Shown here: positions 13,301 to 23,881 of the stretch, in pieces
How the letters are laid out: the number at the start of each line of letters is the position of its first letter
Position numbering within the stretch: the stretch's first letter is position 1
From: Stenocarpella maydis
Taxonomy: Eukaryota > Ascomycota > Sordariomycetes > Diaporthales > Diaporthaceae
Assembly: GCA_002270565.1 (NCBI GenBank)
Contig: NQMI01000083.1
Span: 62,001 to 126,000 of the forward strand
DNA: 64,000 nt
Direction: 5' to 3'
Notes under the pieces: model-generated
Databases searched by the model: none
What the model saw: the letters and a program-made list of their open reading frames with translations, nothing else
Told to the model about the DNA's origin: nothing
Program-made: the position numbers and the translations under genes

Positions 13301-14870
13301 GCCGTGATGCGCCATATATCCGGGTGTTGTCATCCTCGAAGGCGTCTTTTCTTGCCAGCGTGGCCTGCCACTGCCGACACGGTCCCGTGTCATTTACTGC
13401 CAACCATGAAATGGTGAAATGATAATAACACTAGGTAACCCTGACACGACGGACCCATGGGACAAACGGACACACCGCCAGCCAGCCACGTGTGTCGCCA
13501 CCGTCGGGTTCCTCACCTGCCGCTCGGCCCTGGCCTCCACAGGGCTCATGCGGCGGCGGCAGGCAACTTTCCCAGAGCACCGCCGAAGTCGAGGTGTATG
13601 TGTGCATCGCTGGGGACGATCACACGCTGGAGAGAGAGAGAGAGAGAGAGAGGGCCACGCCGAGAGAGGCCCGGGGCCCCCATCGCCGATTTCACCTCGG
13701 TGAACTCGCCGCCTGACCTGGCCCGACGCGCTGCTGCCGCCGTTGCCGCCGTTGCCTGTCGGGTCAGAGGTCAGAACACCCCCCCTCCCCCCACGCCTCC
13801 TCCTCGCCGTGACGGAAGATGCACACGAGCAGATAAGGCTGCATTAGCCCGAGGGCGATCACGATCGCAGCACAGCAGGCGAGGGGAACGGGGCGGACCT
13901 GCCGCTGTGCATTTGTTCTGTGCCCCCTCCTCCTCAGGCGGGCGGGGGCTCACGTGGCCGCGCGATTCCACCCATGCGCCCAGCAGGAGACCATCAGTCC
14001 CCTGCCGGGACGGGCGGTGACCCTTTCTCGACGGATTCTCCATGGACGTCTCCTAGCTTTGTCGACGTGTTGCTGCGAGGGAGAAATCCGGCTTGGCTCT
14101 TTACCTGTACGCCTGCGATGAGGCCACCACGTCCCCCGGGAGAGGTGGTGTTGTCGCGAGAGTGGAGAACTATATGCCGATTGTGGACCGTGGGGGGTTG
14201 TCCCGAATAAAGTCCATTTAGACGTCGGGTTCCCGATTTTAGAATTGCTGCGTACGCTTGTGACCGGCTGGAATATCTCCTGGCTGCCTGGGGATGGGGG
14301 AGGGGGGCGTGATGGAGGAGGCTCTCGACTTGACTCCGTCTAGTGTCAAGATGTCGGATAGAAGTGCTCCGTCTCAACCCCGTGGCTCTGGGAGCTGTGT
14401 GTGTGGCTCTGCTCATAGGGTATGCGGGTCTAACTATAAGTTTCGATGCTGGGCAAGTCTTCCTAATGTTATAATTGTGGTTACTTGCTACAACTTAACC
14501 TGTACTTTTTGCAGAACAAAACCTTATAGGTAGCTAGTTCCCCTTGGAATTGCTGATCGCTTTTTCCGGTTCATACTTTTAAACTTCCATGTCAACAAAA
14601 TTTCAAAGGTGGTCTTATCTGTTAAACAGGAAACAATGCCATCTGTGACTTGATTGAAAGATTGTGGATTCCTTACTGCACTTACCTGGATAACCATTCA
14701 CTCAATAGTTGGAATGCCTCTGGTATGACATATAATCTCGTGAGCTAGTGAGTCCTTTTTTTACCAGTGAGCAATGGTTTCCGGTGAACAGAGTGCTCTT
14801 CTGGCTCCGTCATTGATGGCCCGTAGCCCGCCGATGGGGATGTGGAGTTGGCAGGGGGGTGAAGACAAAG
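10378..14870. other. Gene-free region with simple repeats
   Basis: No gene is supported. There are many short overlapping frames with compositional bias, a GA dinucleotide run at about 13630-13652, C runs at 11940-11950 and 13234-13243, and a CA run near 12441-12453. The GC level is similar to the genic parts, so this is not RIP-mutated DNA. The final kilobase before 14870 is more AT-rich. Confidence 0.45.
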
Positions 14871-15080
14871 ATGAACGTTTGGCGAACGAAGACGGTCGAG
14901 AAGAGAGAGCTTGAAGCAGTGTTCGAAGACGCAGCCGGTGCTCAATATGTGAAAATTTCCTATCATCCAGCATACCGCCTCGCTCGGCGCCTCGCACGCT
15001 TCGCCATCGAAGCAATAAAGACAAACGAGGATCGCCGTGAGGCCGAGGCTTTACTGGAAGAGTGGCAAAGCCTTTCCTAG
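14871..15080 (+). CDS. Short helical ORF, possible gene fragment (weak)
   Basis: A 69-codon frame from ATG 14871 to TAG 15080. Composition is protein-like: a Glu/Lys-rich start (KTVEKRELEAVFEDAAGAQY) and a helical Arg/Ala/Glu-rich end (LARRLARFAIEAIKTNEDRR, then EALLEEWQSLS). An overlapping plus-strand frame from the ATG at about 14773 also reads plausibly up to about 14908, so a spliced or frameshifted small gene is possible. No family is recognised. It lies about 190 bp from the 3' end of the convergent rhodopsin-like gene. Confidence 0.25.
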   Translation: MNVWRTKTVEKRELEAVFEDAAGAQYVKISYHPAYRLARRLARFAIEAIKTNEDRREAEALLEEWQSLS

Positions 15081-15270
15081 TAGCACCGCGAAATATCAAC
15101 TATATCAAGTAACGAGCCCAAAAACTCAAGTGAGCATGTAGATTAGCTATGTGAATTTGTGGATTGGGGGAAGGTGTTTTTGCCCATGGGAGTAGGCATC
15201 CTAATCTAAACCTAATCTCGCTCATAACGTAGACTTCTAGAAAACCGACTTCCTGCCTCTCCCAATACCT

Positions 15271-17102
15271 CTAGCTGTTGAGCCTAGAGTCGTTAGACAG
15301 CTGCAGCCACGATATTCCGGAAGCCCTCAAGCTGCGATTGCCTCGAGTCGACCGGCTCGCGACACTCCGAGAATCGGGATTTTCTCGACGGCTACGAGAG
15401 TCTGATGCCAGCGGCGCAACGGCTTTCTTAACCTTGCCCATAGCTCCTGCTTTCTCTTGCCCGCGGCCAACCCCCGCCCCGGCTCTGTATACCTCGGCAT
15501 CTAATTCTTTGGAAATCGGCTGCTCAACCGCCTCTGGTACTCGGAATGGGTCTATGAGCAGGCCCCACGTAATGACAGTCTGGGTACCTCGAGTGATCAT
15601 CTTGGTCCTGCGTCTCGGCGCCCCGTTGTCCAGGAAGCGAGGTGGGAGTATCTCATCGTACGTGGGTGACCGAAGGGGTCCGACCGAAGACCTCAAAACG
15701 ACATCTCTGACGGCTCGGGGAGGATTTGGACCTTGTGACCTGGGAAGGAGCTGCTCTTTACGCTTAGATTCTCGGACTGGCCACTTGTCCGGGCTCTTGG
15801 GCGGAACCGGCGGCGGACAAGAATCCTCTTCGTCGATAGTGCTGATCTTGGACCTGAACTGCTGCGTGGCAGACTTCAGGGTCGACCCGGGCATTTCGGC
15901 CGGTAGGAATAGAGATCCTCCCGGTGAATGCCTAGAACCGCGCCAGACTTCCTCTATGTTCTGTCCTTGTCCACGTGGGCCTTTCATCTGCCCGTCTGCA
16001 GCATCTGGAGGCGCCACCCCTCTAATGAAGCTTGCCACGATTGGGCGTAGGACCGGAAGGCTTGTACATAGGATTGCTGTATCCAACTCCGCAAGCGACC
16101 ATAGAGCGGTCTGAACGTTGGTGAAGGTAGGATCCGGAGATGAAGCACCATGTCGGAGCGTCGGGATTCGTACAATCGAGATGATGACCACCACGAAACC
16201 GAAGCAGAATATCCCGATGAGCAGATATCTCTGGCGCCGGGCCAACGGCATCACCCAGAGAGGTCGCATAGGGATCGAGAAGATAATGAGATCCGTAACG
16301 ACGTTTATAATAGAAATCGCAGTCCCTAACACCTACAAATTAGATTCTCATCGTCGTCTCTTCTAACGATCCGTGATGATTCCCAAGTCCGTCAAGACGT
16401 ACGTAACACTGATGAACAACAGGCCTCGCAATGTAGATTCACTGGTATCGGAGGGTTTACTTACACACTGGAAGCGTTGGAACGCAGATTTCTTTTAGAT
16501 GCGGAGTATTCGCTATACCAGTTGTTGGAACGCAGCTGAGCGCGTAGAGAATATGCTGCCCAACCATCCATACAAGGCAGAAGAGGGCGAAGCAGATGCA
16601 AACTTGTCGAATTCGTCGGTCCGGAAATATGCGATAAAATTGAATTAAAAATGAAATCTTGACAACATTGAGGCCGACGCTATAGAACTGGATCACTATG
16701 AAAAGCGACAGCTCGAAATCGCGAATCTGCTCTTGGGTGAGTTCCGAGACGTGCCGCCCCAGGCCGGAATTGATTTCTGCGATCACGGTGGTGGTCAATC
16801 ACTGCTCGCCAGCAGCTGGGAGGTTACATGCCTACCAAAATATGTAGCAACAGAAGCACCCACTGCCATCACCTGTCGCGGACTCGTCAGTCAAGCTGTC
16901 CGCTGCCTCGAGGCGCCTCAGCCCGTCAGGAGGAGCCCACCCATGCGATGAACACAGTCAGATCATCCCAACCAGCCGAGCCGACTTTCAAAAAAAAGCA
17001 TCGGATGTACAGGCGTATCGCCACGATGGACGTCGTTAAGAATAAAAGGCCAGAGGTTATGCCGATCGCAAGCTGTTGATATGTGTTGTGGCTGACTTCC
17101 AT
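15271..17102 (-). CDS. Fungal rhodopsin-domain integral membrane protein
   Basis: Four exons, 17102-16941, 16872-16836, 16776-16469 and 16332-15271, give a 522-residue protein; all phases agree. The start is an ATG followed by EVSHNTYQQLAIGITSG. Domains in order: a first membrane segment (ITSGLLFLTTSIVAI), the family-typical GWDD motif at the start of the second, helices around FIAWVMAVGASVATYF, LSLFIVIQFYSVGLNVV and VCICFALFCLVWMVG, and then VVTDLIIFSIPMRPLW and YLLIGIFCFGFVVVIISI, followed by a 200-residue hydrophilic cytoplasmic tail. This is the fungal seven-helix family often annotated as rhodopsin domain-containing or SAT4-type (Pfam PF20684). Its biochemical role is mostly unknown and no retinal-binding Lys is claimed. 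The donor of intron 3 is ambiguous: GTGTGT at 16468 is in phase with the acceptor before 16332, while the nearby better GTAAGT would need the acceptor four bases further in. Confidence 0.85.
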
Positions 17103-18134
17103 CCTGCCTGAGTTGGGATTGGGGCGTCCGGCACATCCGCAGGCGCCGAATAGTATTTGCTACCTCCTAGATTGTTGCTTCATCCGACTGAAGACTACTC
17201 CGTATGACACGGCCTGCAACTCTCGCGGACAAAAAAGGAGCGAAACTCGTGAACGAGGCCGATGTACCGATCCTCGGTATGCACAGCCGTATAATTACAG
17301 GAAAGACGAGGGATCTGGGCATGCACCACTTCAGGAGCGGGCCACCGGTTAGGCCCGACTTCACGCTTCACCAAAGTCCGCTCATCCCAAGCTGCAAGCT
17401 CAAAGGTCAAATCTCGCTGAGTTCGTGATCTCCCCGTGCGCCCAGGTGCAAAATGGACCTGCTTGACAGAACAGGACGCATCCGTGCAACGCACCATCGC
17501 TCTGCTGTCTCGTCATCTGATTCGCTGTGGCCGCGCTCTGAGAGGCCTCTCCATGCGGGAAGCAGACAGTGTTCCGTGGTAACCCGAAAGTTAGGCGGTT
17601 CCAACCTTATGTGTTTGGGGCGGGTGCGAGAAAAATGGAGAGATTTTGACTTTTCAACTAATGCTGTGTGCTTTGTGAGCGCTTGGACTGCCTACGCATG
17701 TATTAACTCAAATCACACTGTACTCAGACCTTGCTATTCCTTTGTTGTTTTGTCCCAAAGACATCAGGCTCCAGAGTTGTGTTTACCTGGTCATGTTCAG
17801 ACGAAGATTGTGGCCGGATTAAAAACGAGTCTTGTTACCTTTTAGACTAAGACTGTAGCAACGTGTGGATGGAGATGACATTGATTTGTGGTCATGGGAG
17901 AGTGATACGTCAGACGAACAGTTCGATCTCTAGCATCTCCGGAATTTTCTGCCAAAAAACTTGATACCTCGAATTGCCTAGTTATTCAGTATTGCAGGAG
18001 GGTTTGTGCCATAGCAATGCATTGATCACCGTTCTGTGCTAGTGAAGCCCTCCTAAAATCACCTGGACAGTTCCAATGGGAGTATCCTTGTGATACCAAC
18101 ACCCAAAAGGGACTCGCGTACTCGGACTCGACAA
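17103..18134. other. Intergenic: promoter of rhodopsin-like gene, 3' flank of SDR
   Basis: The sequence lies upstream of the membrane-protein gene (start 17102) and downstream of the dehydrogenase gene (stop 18135). Open frames on both strands overlap each other and look random. No gene or RNA is supported. Confidence 0.55.
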
Positions 18135-19115
18135 TCAAACAGCTGTTTGCTTCCCCATCCTGGTATTCTCGATCGTACGCTCCAGGATATCGTTGCAGTA
18201 GGGGAGCACGGGCTGGATGTAAACGTTCTTGCCACTCACGACCACTGCTTGCCCAAAGAGCTCATCGGACCCAACTTTGGTACCGTTGGCGTCAATGAGC
18301 TCGTCTCCTTGAGCCAATTTCAGCACGGTATCTGAGATAAGCTCTAACGGACTAAAGACATCCTCCGGCATAGCCGACCAGGCCTTATCCGAGACTATAG
18401 GCGTCCTCACAGCCCCGGGGCAAATTGCGTTGGTACGGATCCCCTCGTGCTTGTAGTAGTCCGCGACAGAGCGCACGAACCCCAGGATTCCAACTTCAAA
18501 ATTACATGGTCCATTAGCAACAGAGCGGATGCGGGGCAGAGTGCTGTAGCAATTGCATACATTTTGAAGCCGTGTAGATTGGGGCCCAGTATGTTGGCCA
18601 AAAGCTTGAGCAGCTAGCATTGATCACAATTGAGCCTTTGGCTGGCGACAAATTGATGTAGTGGCGTCCCACATGAACTGAGTTTATGCAGCTCTTCAAG
18701 TTGACTTCGACTGCAGTCAAGTCGGGCGGCGGCGGACCGTCGAGGCTATCGTGCCTTGTATAAATATTGGAACTCTCAACAACACCGGCGTTGGCGAACA
18801 AAAAGTCCAACCGTTTGTTACCCTCGATGAAGATTTTTTTGAATACCGCCGTAACCTCCTCGTAGCTGACCAGATTAGCTCGGTGGTAGGTTGTGTTTGA
18901 AAGCGAGTTGGCAGCCTTTGTGCCTTCCTCATCTCTGATGTCGATTAGGTTGATCTTCCACCCGCCTTTTGCCACAAGAGCCTGAGCCACAGCGAGACCC
19001 ATGCCCCGAGCTATTGTTTTAATTAATCAGCAGAATCTGACACTAGATGATTCAATCTCAAGAGTGACCTACAACCACCCGTAATGACGGCCACTCGCTC
19101 CGGCTCGGCTGCCAT
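18135..19115 (-). CDS. NAD(P)-dependent short-chain dehydrogenase/reductase
   Basis: Three exons, 19115-19076, 19010-18561 and 18493-18135, give 282 residues; the 65 and 67 bp introns have AATAG and GAAG acceptors and the second has a TGCTAAT branch point. It is a classical SDR: Rossmann motif TGARGMG (12-18), an acidic residue at the end of strand beta-2 (D37 in IDIRD) that favours NAD(H), FANAGV in place of the usual NNAG, catalytic Ser146, and Tyr159-x3-Lys163 (YTASK), followed by FGILGFVRSVADYY and the PG motif (ICPGAVRTPI). Length and features match the fungal group commonly annotated as 15-hydroxyprostaglandin dehydrogenase-like, but the true substrate cannot be read from sequence. It is cytosolic by appearance, with no signal peptide. 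The neighbouring membrane-protein gene has the same orientation, but the 1 kb gap does not suggest joint transcription. Confidence 0.9.
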
Positions 19116-19524
19116 TTTCAATTCCGGTCGTGGAGTTGCACAATTCTGCGTGTGTTCCAGAGAGACCTAGTCAATCCGTGGGCAGAAGTAGTCGATTGAC
19201 GTATGGCTGCTCTTTGCCTTTATTCGTGGGAAACATGGCAATTTCTCCTCTTTTTTTCACAGGAGCCAAGAAAGCCACGGAAACGGGTGATCTTTTACCC
19301 GACGTCTTGAGCAAGCCGAGAAACTTTCACCTTTGAGGTCTTGAACCAGTTGCGTATCAAATGATTGTGCAATATCAACATTTACAAACTCGGTTACTAA
19401 GACGAATTGAACCCTCTGAGATTCGTTCTCAAGTCGGGATGGGTGCCTTATGGTAAGACAGTTAAATGACCATTTTCGACTGCGTTATTAGGCAATTGTC
19501 GAAAGCTGTCCTTAGGCCCAGGAA
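19116..19524. other. Upstream region of the SDR gene
   Basis: 5' flank of the dehydrogenase gene. It becomes more AT-rich toward the right, where the transposon-affected block begins. No gene is supported. Confidence 0.5.
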
Positions 19525-19625
19525 ATACCCACAAGTGGGTAATTACCCAGTGGGTACCCACAGACCCATGGGTAATTGCAAGGATAAAATTACCTACGGG
19601 TCCTAAGTGGGTAAGTACCCATAAG
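19525..19625. repeat. Cluster of palindromic GTGGGTA/TACCCAC motifs
   Basis: Within 100 bp the motif GTGGGTA or its complement TACCCAC/TACCCAT occurs about seven times in both orientations, for example ACCCACAAGTGGGT, CCAGTGGGTACCCAC and GTGGGTAAGTACCCAT. Such subterminal inverted motif clusters resemble the ends of hAT-type or miniature elements, but no matching second end or coding region was found nearby. The function is unknown. Confidence 0.5.
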
Positions 19626-20080
19626 TCTTCATTTTAATACTATAAAATTAACGATTTAATTTCTATACTAAGTTTCTATCCTACATGTCCAACATTGAAA
19701 TTGCGATGATACTACAGGATAGCACGCAATGAAGCTGTTAATTGATGGATGGTGACTTTCAGTAGGACTCTGTGATAGAGCTATGTCCCTGGCACATCAT
19801 CGTTGTTAATATTGATGCTGTAGGCGCGTGAAGGTGAATAGTCTAATGCTTCCTTCTTGACTTGCTTTCTGCACCTGGACACACTTGATGTCCGGTGCCG
19901 TCCAGTGCTATCGCTAGGAGCCGCCAAAGTTCCCCTTTTCCACTATCCCAAGAGCCAACAGGTATCTTGATCTAGTGTCCAGCCTAATCCATGTGGTCAT
20001 GATCTTTCTCCCATGATTGGTACTTCTTATCCAGTGGTGTTTGTTGATAAGTTGAGTCAATCATGCCGACTGGCGAGGTC
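19626..20080. other. AT-rich transition zone
   Basis: An AT-rich stretch between the palindrome cluster and the pseudogene. On the minus strand it may hold decayed sequence following the pseudogene, but I could not support a reading. Confidence 0.35.
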
Positions 20081-20815
20081 TCAGAAGGGCTCCTCGGCAT
20101 CTTCGCTCATCGGAGAGTGAACATCATCATCGACACACCTGCTTCTTCGAAAGAACTCCCAGTCACTGCGACACTGAAACCTCATCTTGCGCTCCCACCG
20201 ATCCCTGTAGATGTTCATTTCCGGCATGCAGCTATCAGGATCCACACGTCGCTCGTTTGACCTTTCCAGCTTAAGTGGGAGCGGACAATCCATGGGACGT
20301 CGTGAGTCTGATTCCAGAAAGCTTGTGAGTCTCGACACCTGGTCACCTGTCATGGCCCATATATTAGAGGTTGTGGTCTCTCTAAAAGGGTGCAACTAGA
20401 CATCGTGGCACTGTTCTTGTTGGTCAGCATGTCCCATGTAGAATCAGGCAGCGCATGCTGCGGCGTTCAGGCGGCTTATCTCACCTCAGATCCACTCTCG
20501 CTTCGGCTGAAGAGAACAACACCACCAAATATCCAGTTCTCAGCCCAATACCCTGCAATGTCTGCCACGCCGTCAGGATATTGATCAGCGTCTGCATATT
20601 CATGTAGACAGAATGGTGTCGGATAGTAGTGGGGGCCTGGCTCGGCCGAGACCCAATAAGACAGTCAGTTCTCTTCAACTGGCAGGCCACGTTCCTTGTG
20701 GAAGCTGCCTTGGTTGTAGACAAGAACGGCGATTCTGTGAATGGCGAAGGCGACCAGCTCGACAAATGGTAGCTTCGACGCCCGTGAACCAGCTGGAATG
20801 TCCTGGTAACGTCCC
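20081..20815 (-). pseudogene. Decayed fungal conserved hypothetical protein, 5'-truncated
   Basis: A single frame reads YQDIPAGSRASKLPFVELVA from 20808, through [20 protein letters not shown] and [21 protein letters not shown] donor (20484) and CAG acceptor (20411) then join in frame to CHDV-stop-LHPFRETTTSNIW, KLERSNERRVDPD and MNIYRDRWERKM. I recall this pattern from widespread fungal hypothetical proteins without a known role. Two in-frame stops break it: TGA at 67-65 of 20600 (20667-20665), most simply from CGA, and TAG at 20398-20396, most simply from TGG. Both are C-to-T or G-to-A changes, as RIP makes. The 5' end is lost at about 20815, exactly where a TIR-bounded element begins, so the insertion probably truncated the gene. 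The retained intron shows it is not a retrocopy. Confidence 0.7.
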
Positions 20816-20817
20816 TA

Positions 20818-21651
20818 GCCAACTTTACGGCCCCTCCTGATTTGGCCCCCCACTTCTCATACTAAACACTCCCTTTTTAACTACCTATTATTAATTCTAC
20901 AAAACTATTAAAAATCCCTAGCTTTTTAATTTTTATATATACAAGGATAAAATTTATATATACAATACTTCCCTAGTCTATTACGAAATATATATTTTGA
21001 AAATAATTTCTAAATATATTTATACCAAATTATTAAGGATTAATAAAATAATATCAGAAGTTCTTAATAAGGATAATTTTGAATTTATTTAATTATATAA
21101 AAGGATTCCAAAATATTAATATAATAAAATATATAAAATAAATAATAAATATTAATAATTTAAAACTTTTATTAGTAATGAAAGATTTTATAAATAGAAA
21201 ACTTAAATTTCATATTTTTTTAAGAAACGTTTCTGTAAGAAAAATGAATATTATGTTTTTATTAGTAAAAGAGTAGATTTATAATTAAAAGATCTAAAGT
21301 ATCTAATAGTATATAAATTAAATAGGATTATTTGAAAGAAATAAAAATTCCAGCTAAGTTTTATAATACAATAGTAAGGAAAATAAATTATAGCTCATAT
21401 ATTAATGCTTCTATATATTTTATTAGAAATCCTCAATAATCCAAATATATAAAATTTAAAAGTTATTTTAAGAATACTAATATTATATACATATGTTTTT
21501 AGAAATTATTCTCTTATAAGTCCTTTAAAATTCTATTCTTTGAGTCTAGGGTTAGGGTGATAGGATTTTATTTGAATTTAATATTACTGTTTGAAATGTG
21601 TGAGTTTATATGGAAAAGGGGGGCCGAATCAGGGTGGGGGCCAAAAGTGGG
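20818..21651. mobile_element. TIR-bounded AT-rich element (MITE-like or decayed DNA transposon)
   Basis: Imperfect terminal inverted repeats of about 40 bp bound an AT-rich interior. The left end reads CCAACTTTACGGCCCC, then TCCTGATTTGGCCCCCC and a CTT-CAT-AAAC tail. The right end, reverse-complemented, reads CCCACTTTTGGCCCC, then ACCCTGATTCGGCCCCCC and the same tail. The left end is preceded by TA (20816-20817), the dinucleotide duplicated by Tc1/mariner/Fot1 elements; the right-hand TA would fall inside the adjoining LTR, so target duplication is unproven. The interior (about 20880-21590) has no readable protein and is RIP-like. It separates the truncated pseudogene from the retrotransposons. 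Confidence 0.6.
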
Positions 21652-22141
21652 TGTAATGATCACACTAAACCTTCATGGGGTTAAGTAGGTAACCTATAGG
21701 GTTTATATTAGCAGAGCGGTGTAGAGGTAATACTTAATTGAGTTGTAGTATATGAAGATACTATTCACGAAGAAGGTATAATTAGAAGCTATAGAGCTAT
21801 TCAGTTAGTAGAACTGAATACTTAGATTTATAACTAAAGAGTTTATTCTATAAAAGCTATCTACTATAGCAATAACCATATCTATATATATATCCTGACT
21901 CTTTAATAACTCGCTAGCTCGCAAGGCAAGCCTTCAAACTATAGTTAAGGCTTAAAGGATCCTTCATTAAGCTAGCTTATATAGCTTGCAATCAAGCATT
22001 ATAAGCCAGACCCTAACCCTAGCCTGGGCGCATGATGCTAACTCTGCGTCAAGCGCCTGTAGGGTTGCATTATAGCAATTGGTTTTAATTGCCTAGGTTA
22101 TTAAACGGGTCTCTAGGGTGCCATTATATTAATTTATAATA
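21652..22141 (-). repeat. Minus-strand gypsy LTR (family A), RIP-altered
   Basis: It starts TGTAATGATC on plus (minus-strand LTR end ...ATTACA) and ends at a RIP-altered TGTTAT start (TATTAT on minus). Its 3' half matches the LTRs at 22417, 29469 and 43780 by eye (shared block around GAGTCTATTC/ATAACTAAAGAG). Its U3 half differs from all the others. Immediately right, at 22142, lies a pyrimidine-rich stretch that is a polypurine tract on minus, so this is the 3' LTR of a minus-strand element. Confidence 0.65.
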
Positions 22142-22167
22142 CTATCTCCCTTCTTACTTCTTTTATT
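22142..22167 (-). other. Polypurine tract of the minus-strand gypsy LTR
   Basis: On the minus strand the sequence ends AAGTAAGAAGGGAGATAG directly before the LTR start. The plus-strand element has an equivalent tract (AAGCAAGGAGGGAGATAG) before its 3' LTR at 29469. This near-identity ties the two elements to one family. Confidence 0.6.
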
Positions 22168-22416
22168 CTTAAAAGCAATCTTATAAGCTATCCTTATTTA
22201 TTATATTTTCATTTATACCTTTTTAATTTATTATATTATTTAGAGTGAAAGATTCCTATATTTTTAAGTTACCTTATTATTTTAAAAAGGATAAATAATA
22301 CAAATGCTTATTATTTTCCATCCTATAGGGCGCTATTATAATGCAAATTTATTCTTTTTATAAAGTATAAGGTACTAAGTCTTATAAAGTTTTAAAAAAG
22401 GTCTTAAACTATTATG

Positions 22417-22851
22417 TGTTATGAACCACCAAGCATTGGCGGCTGACTACCGTAGAAGACAACCCCGCAGGTCGGGAAACGGCTCCCGAAAAGGTCGTCC
22501 CACCTGATCCAATTAGTGACGCCACCTTATCAGGGTTAGGGTTAGGGACCCACCAGAATCGATGGGATCTATGTTAACTCCATTGAGCAATACCCAGTCG
22601 ATAGCATCACTATTAATTCTATCGAGTCACTAAAGAGTCGGAATATATAAGGATATGGTTATCACCATAGTAGATAGTTTTCATAGAACAGACTCTTTAG
22701 TTATTAATCTAAATATTTAATCCTAGTATTGGATAGCCTTATAGCTAGCAATTATTATTAGTTAATAATATTGCTTAATAACCGCTTAATAATATATTTT
22801 AAATATAAACCCTTAATCTTTTAGGTTTAATGTATTTAGAAACCCTTTAAT
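22417..22851 (+). repeat. 5' LTR of the plus-strand gypsy element (cut by gap)
   Basis: It starts TGTTATGAACCACC and matches the 3' LTR at 29469 along its whole length, with differences that are mostly C/T and G/A. It is the less mutated of the pair. It includes a short TTAGGG-like repeat (about 22530-22548) seen at the same place in the other copy. The last nine or so bases are lost in the run of Ns. Confidence 0.8.
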
Positions 22852-22862
22852 NNNNNNNNNNN
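22852..22862. other. Assembly gap (11 Ns)
   Basis: Eleven undetermined bases followed by a C run. The true gap size is unknown and the sequence either side does not belong to one continuous element. Confidence 0.95.
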
Positions 22863-23881
22863 CCCCCCCCCTCCCTCCAAGGCTATAAGAAGGGGCCTTC
22901 CTGCGTTGCTTTTGAGAAATTTCTAGTCCTAGAGAATCAATCTTTTTATACCCTGTGAATTTGTATCTGTCAGATATATATGTGTGTACTGTGAAACTAT
23001 TTCTTGTGCCCTCTTTTTCTGCCTCTCCCTTTTGGTACCCTTTATTCCCCTTATAACTCTCCTATCGCGTTAGGGGCTCCTCTTTTTGCCTTCTATGCTC
23101 CTCTTGGGGTGGTTGCTTGATTAGGGCTCTGGTAGAATGTGTGCCTTTTTGTGTGTAAGGAGGTTTTATCCTCTCGCTCTCCCCTCTGGGCCCGTTTTCA
23201 CTAGTGTCTGCCCCATAAATCGAATATGGGTTTCTTTAGCTAATGAGGTTTCTTTAACTACTATGAAGTTTCTTGGCTTTTGGGCCTGGATTCCCTATTT
23301 TGTTTATAAGGTTGTCGGCCACTTTGGGGGAGTGAATCTCTATACTTCTGATACCATTTGATTTTAATTAGAGCTATAGTGCCCTCTCACTCTTAATAGA
23401 GGATTTTACTATTATGCAAAGGCCAGATTTACTCTCCTAAGTTGCCCATAGTTGACCTAGTGGTGATAGGAGCAGGTATGTACGAGGCTGGTCTGATCTC
23501 TATACCGAGCTGACTCCATTACCTTAGCTATATTTTGGACCCCCTCCCGGCATACCTAATTTGGTAGTAAAGTATGGAACCTCTGGCCTAGCTATATATT
23601 TCTAGAAAAGCTATTAAGGGATTTATATCCTTAGGCCTTAGAAATTTATTCCAATTGGATTTAATAGTATCTAATTAGGGCTTATTTCCTTAGAAGGGAT
23701 ATAAAGGACTAGTATTAAGAAGGTTTAGTAAATCCCAACCGCTTATATTACCCGAAACTCTCTTGCCCTTAAATATAGCACCCGAAGGTTCGGCATGCTA
23801 ATTTCCTAATATGGGTAAACTGGGTATAATAAAGCCCTAGTTTAACTAATTAGGCCCCTCTTTAGTTTTCCCTTTTAAGTT
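22863..23881. other. Non-RIP, pyrimidine-rich segment inside the gypsy element
   Basis: This kilobase differs sharply from the AT-rich sequence around it: it has mixed GC, is CT-rich on plus and has no density of TAA/TAG. It includes a TATAAGAAGGGG box near 22885 and, on minus at 23356-23345, TGGTATCAGAAG, which resembles an initiator-tRNA primer-binding site. It may be the end of another retroelement whose remainder lies in the gap. The open frame at 23137-23361 has no recognisable product. Confidence 0.4.

Noticed and set aside
13457..14020. 187-codon open frame on plus through a GA repeat
   Set aside because: Arg/Pro/His-rich read-through of GC-rich DNA with a microsatellite in it; competing frames are equally open.
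22528..22550. TTAGGG-like repeats (also near 29584, 44135, 21545) as telomeric sequence
   Set aside because: Only two or three units. Those at 22528, 29584 and 44135 lie inside the gypsy LTRs, so they are part of the repeat family rather than a chromosome end.
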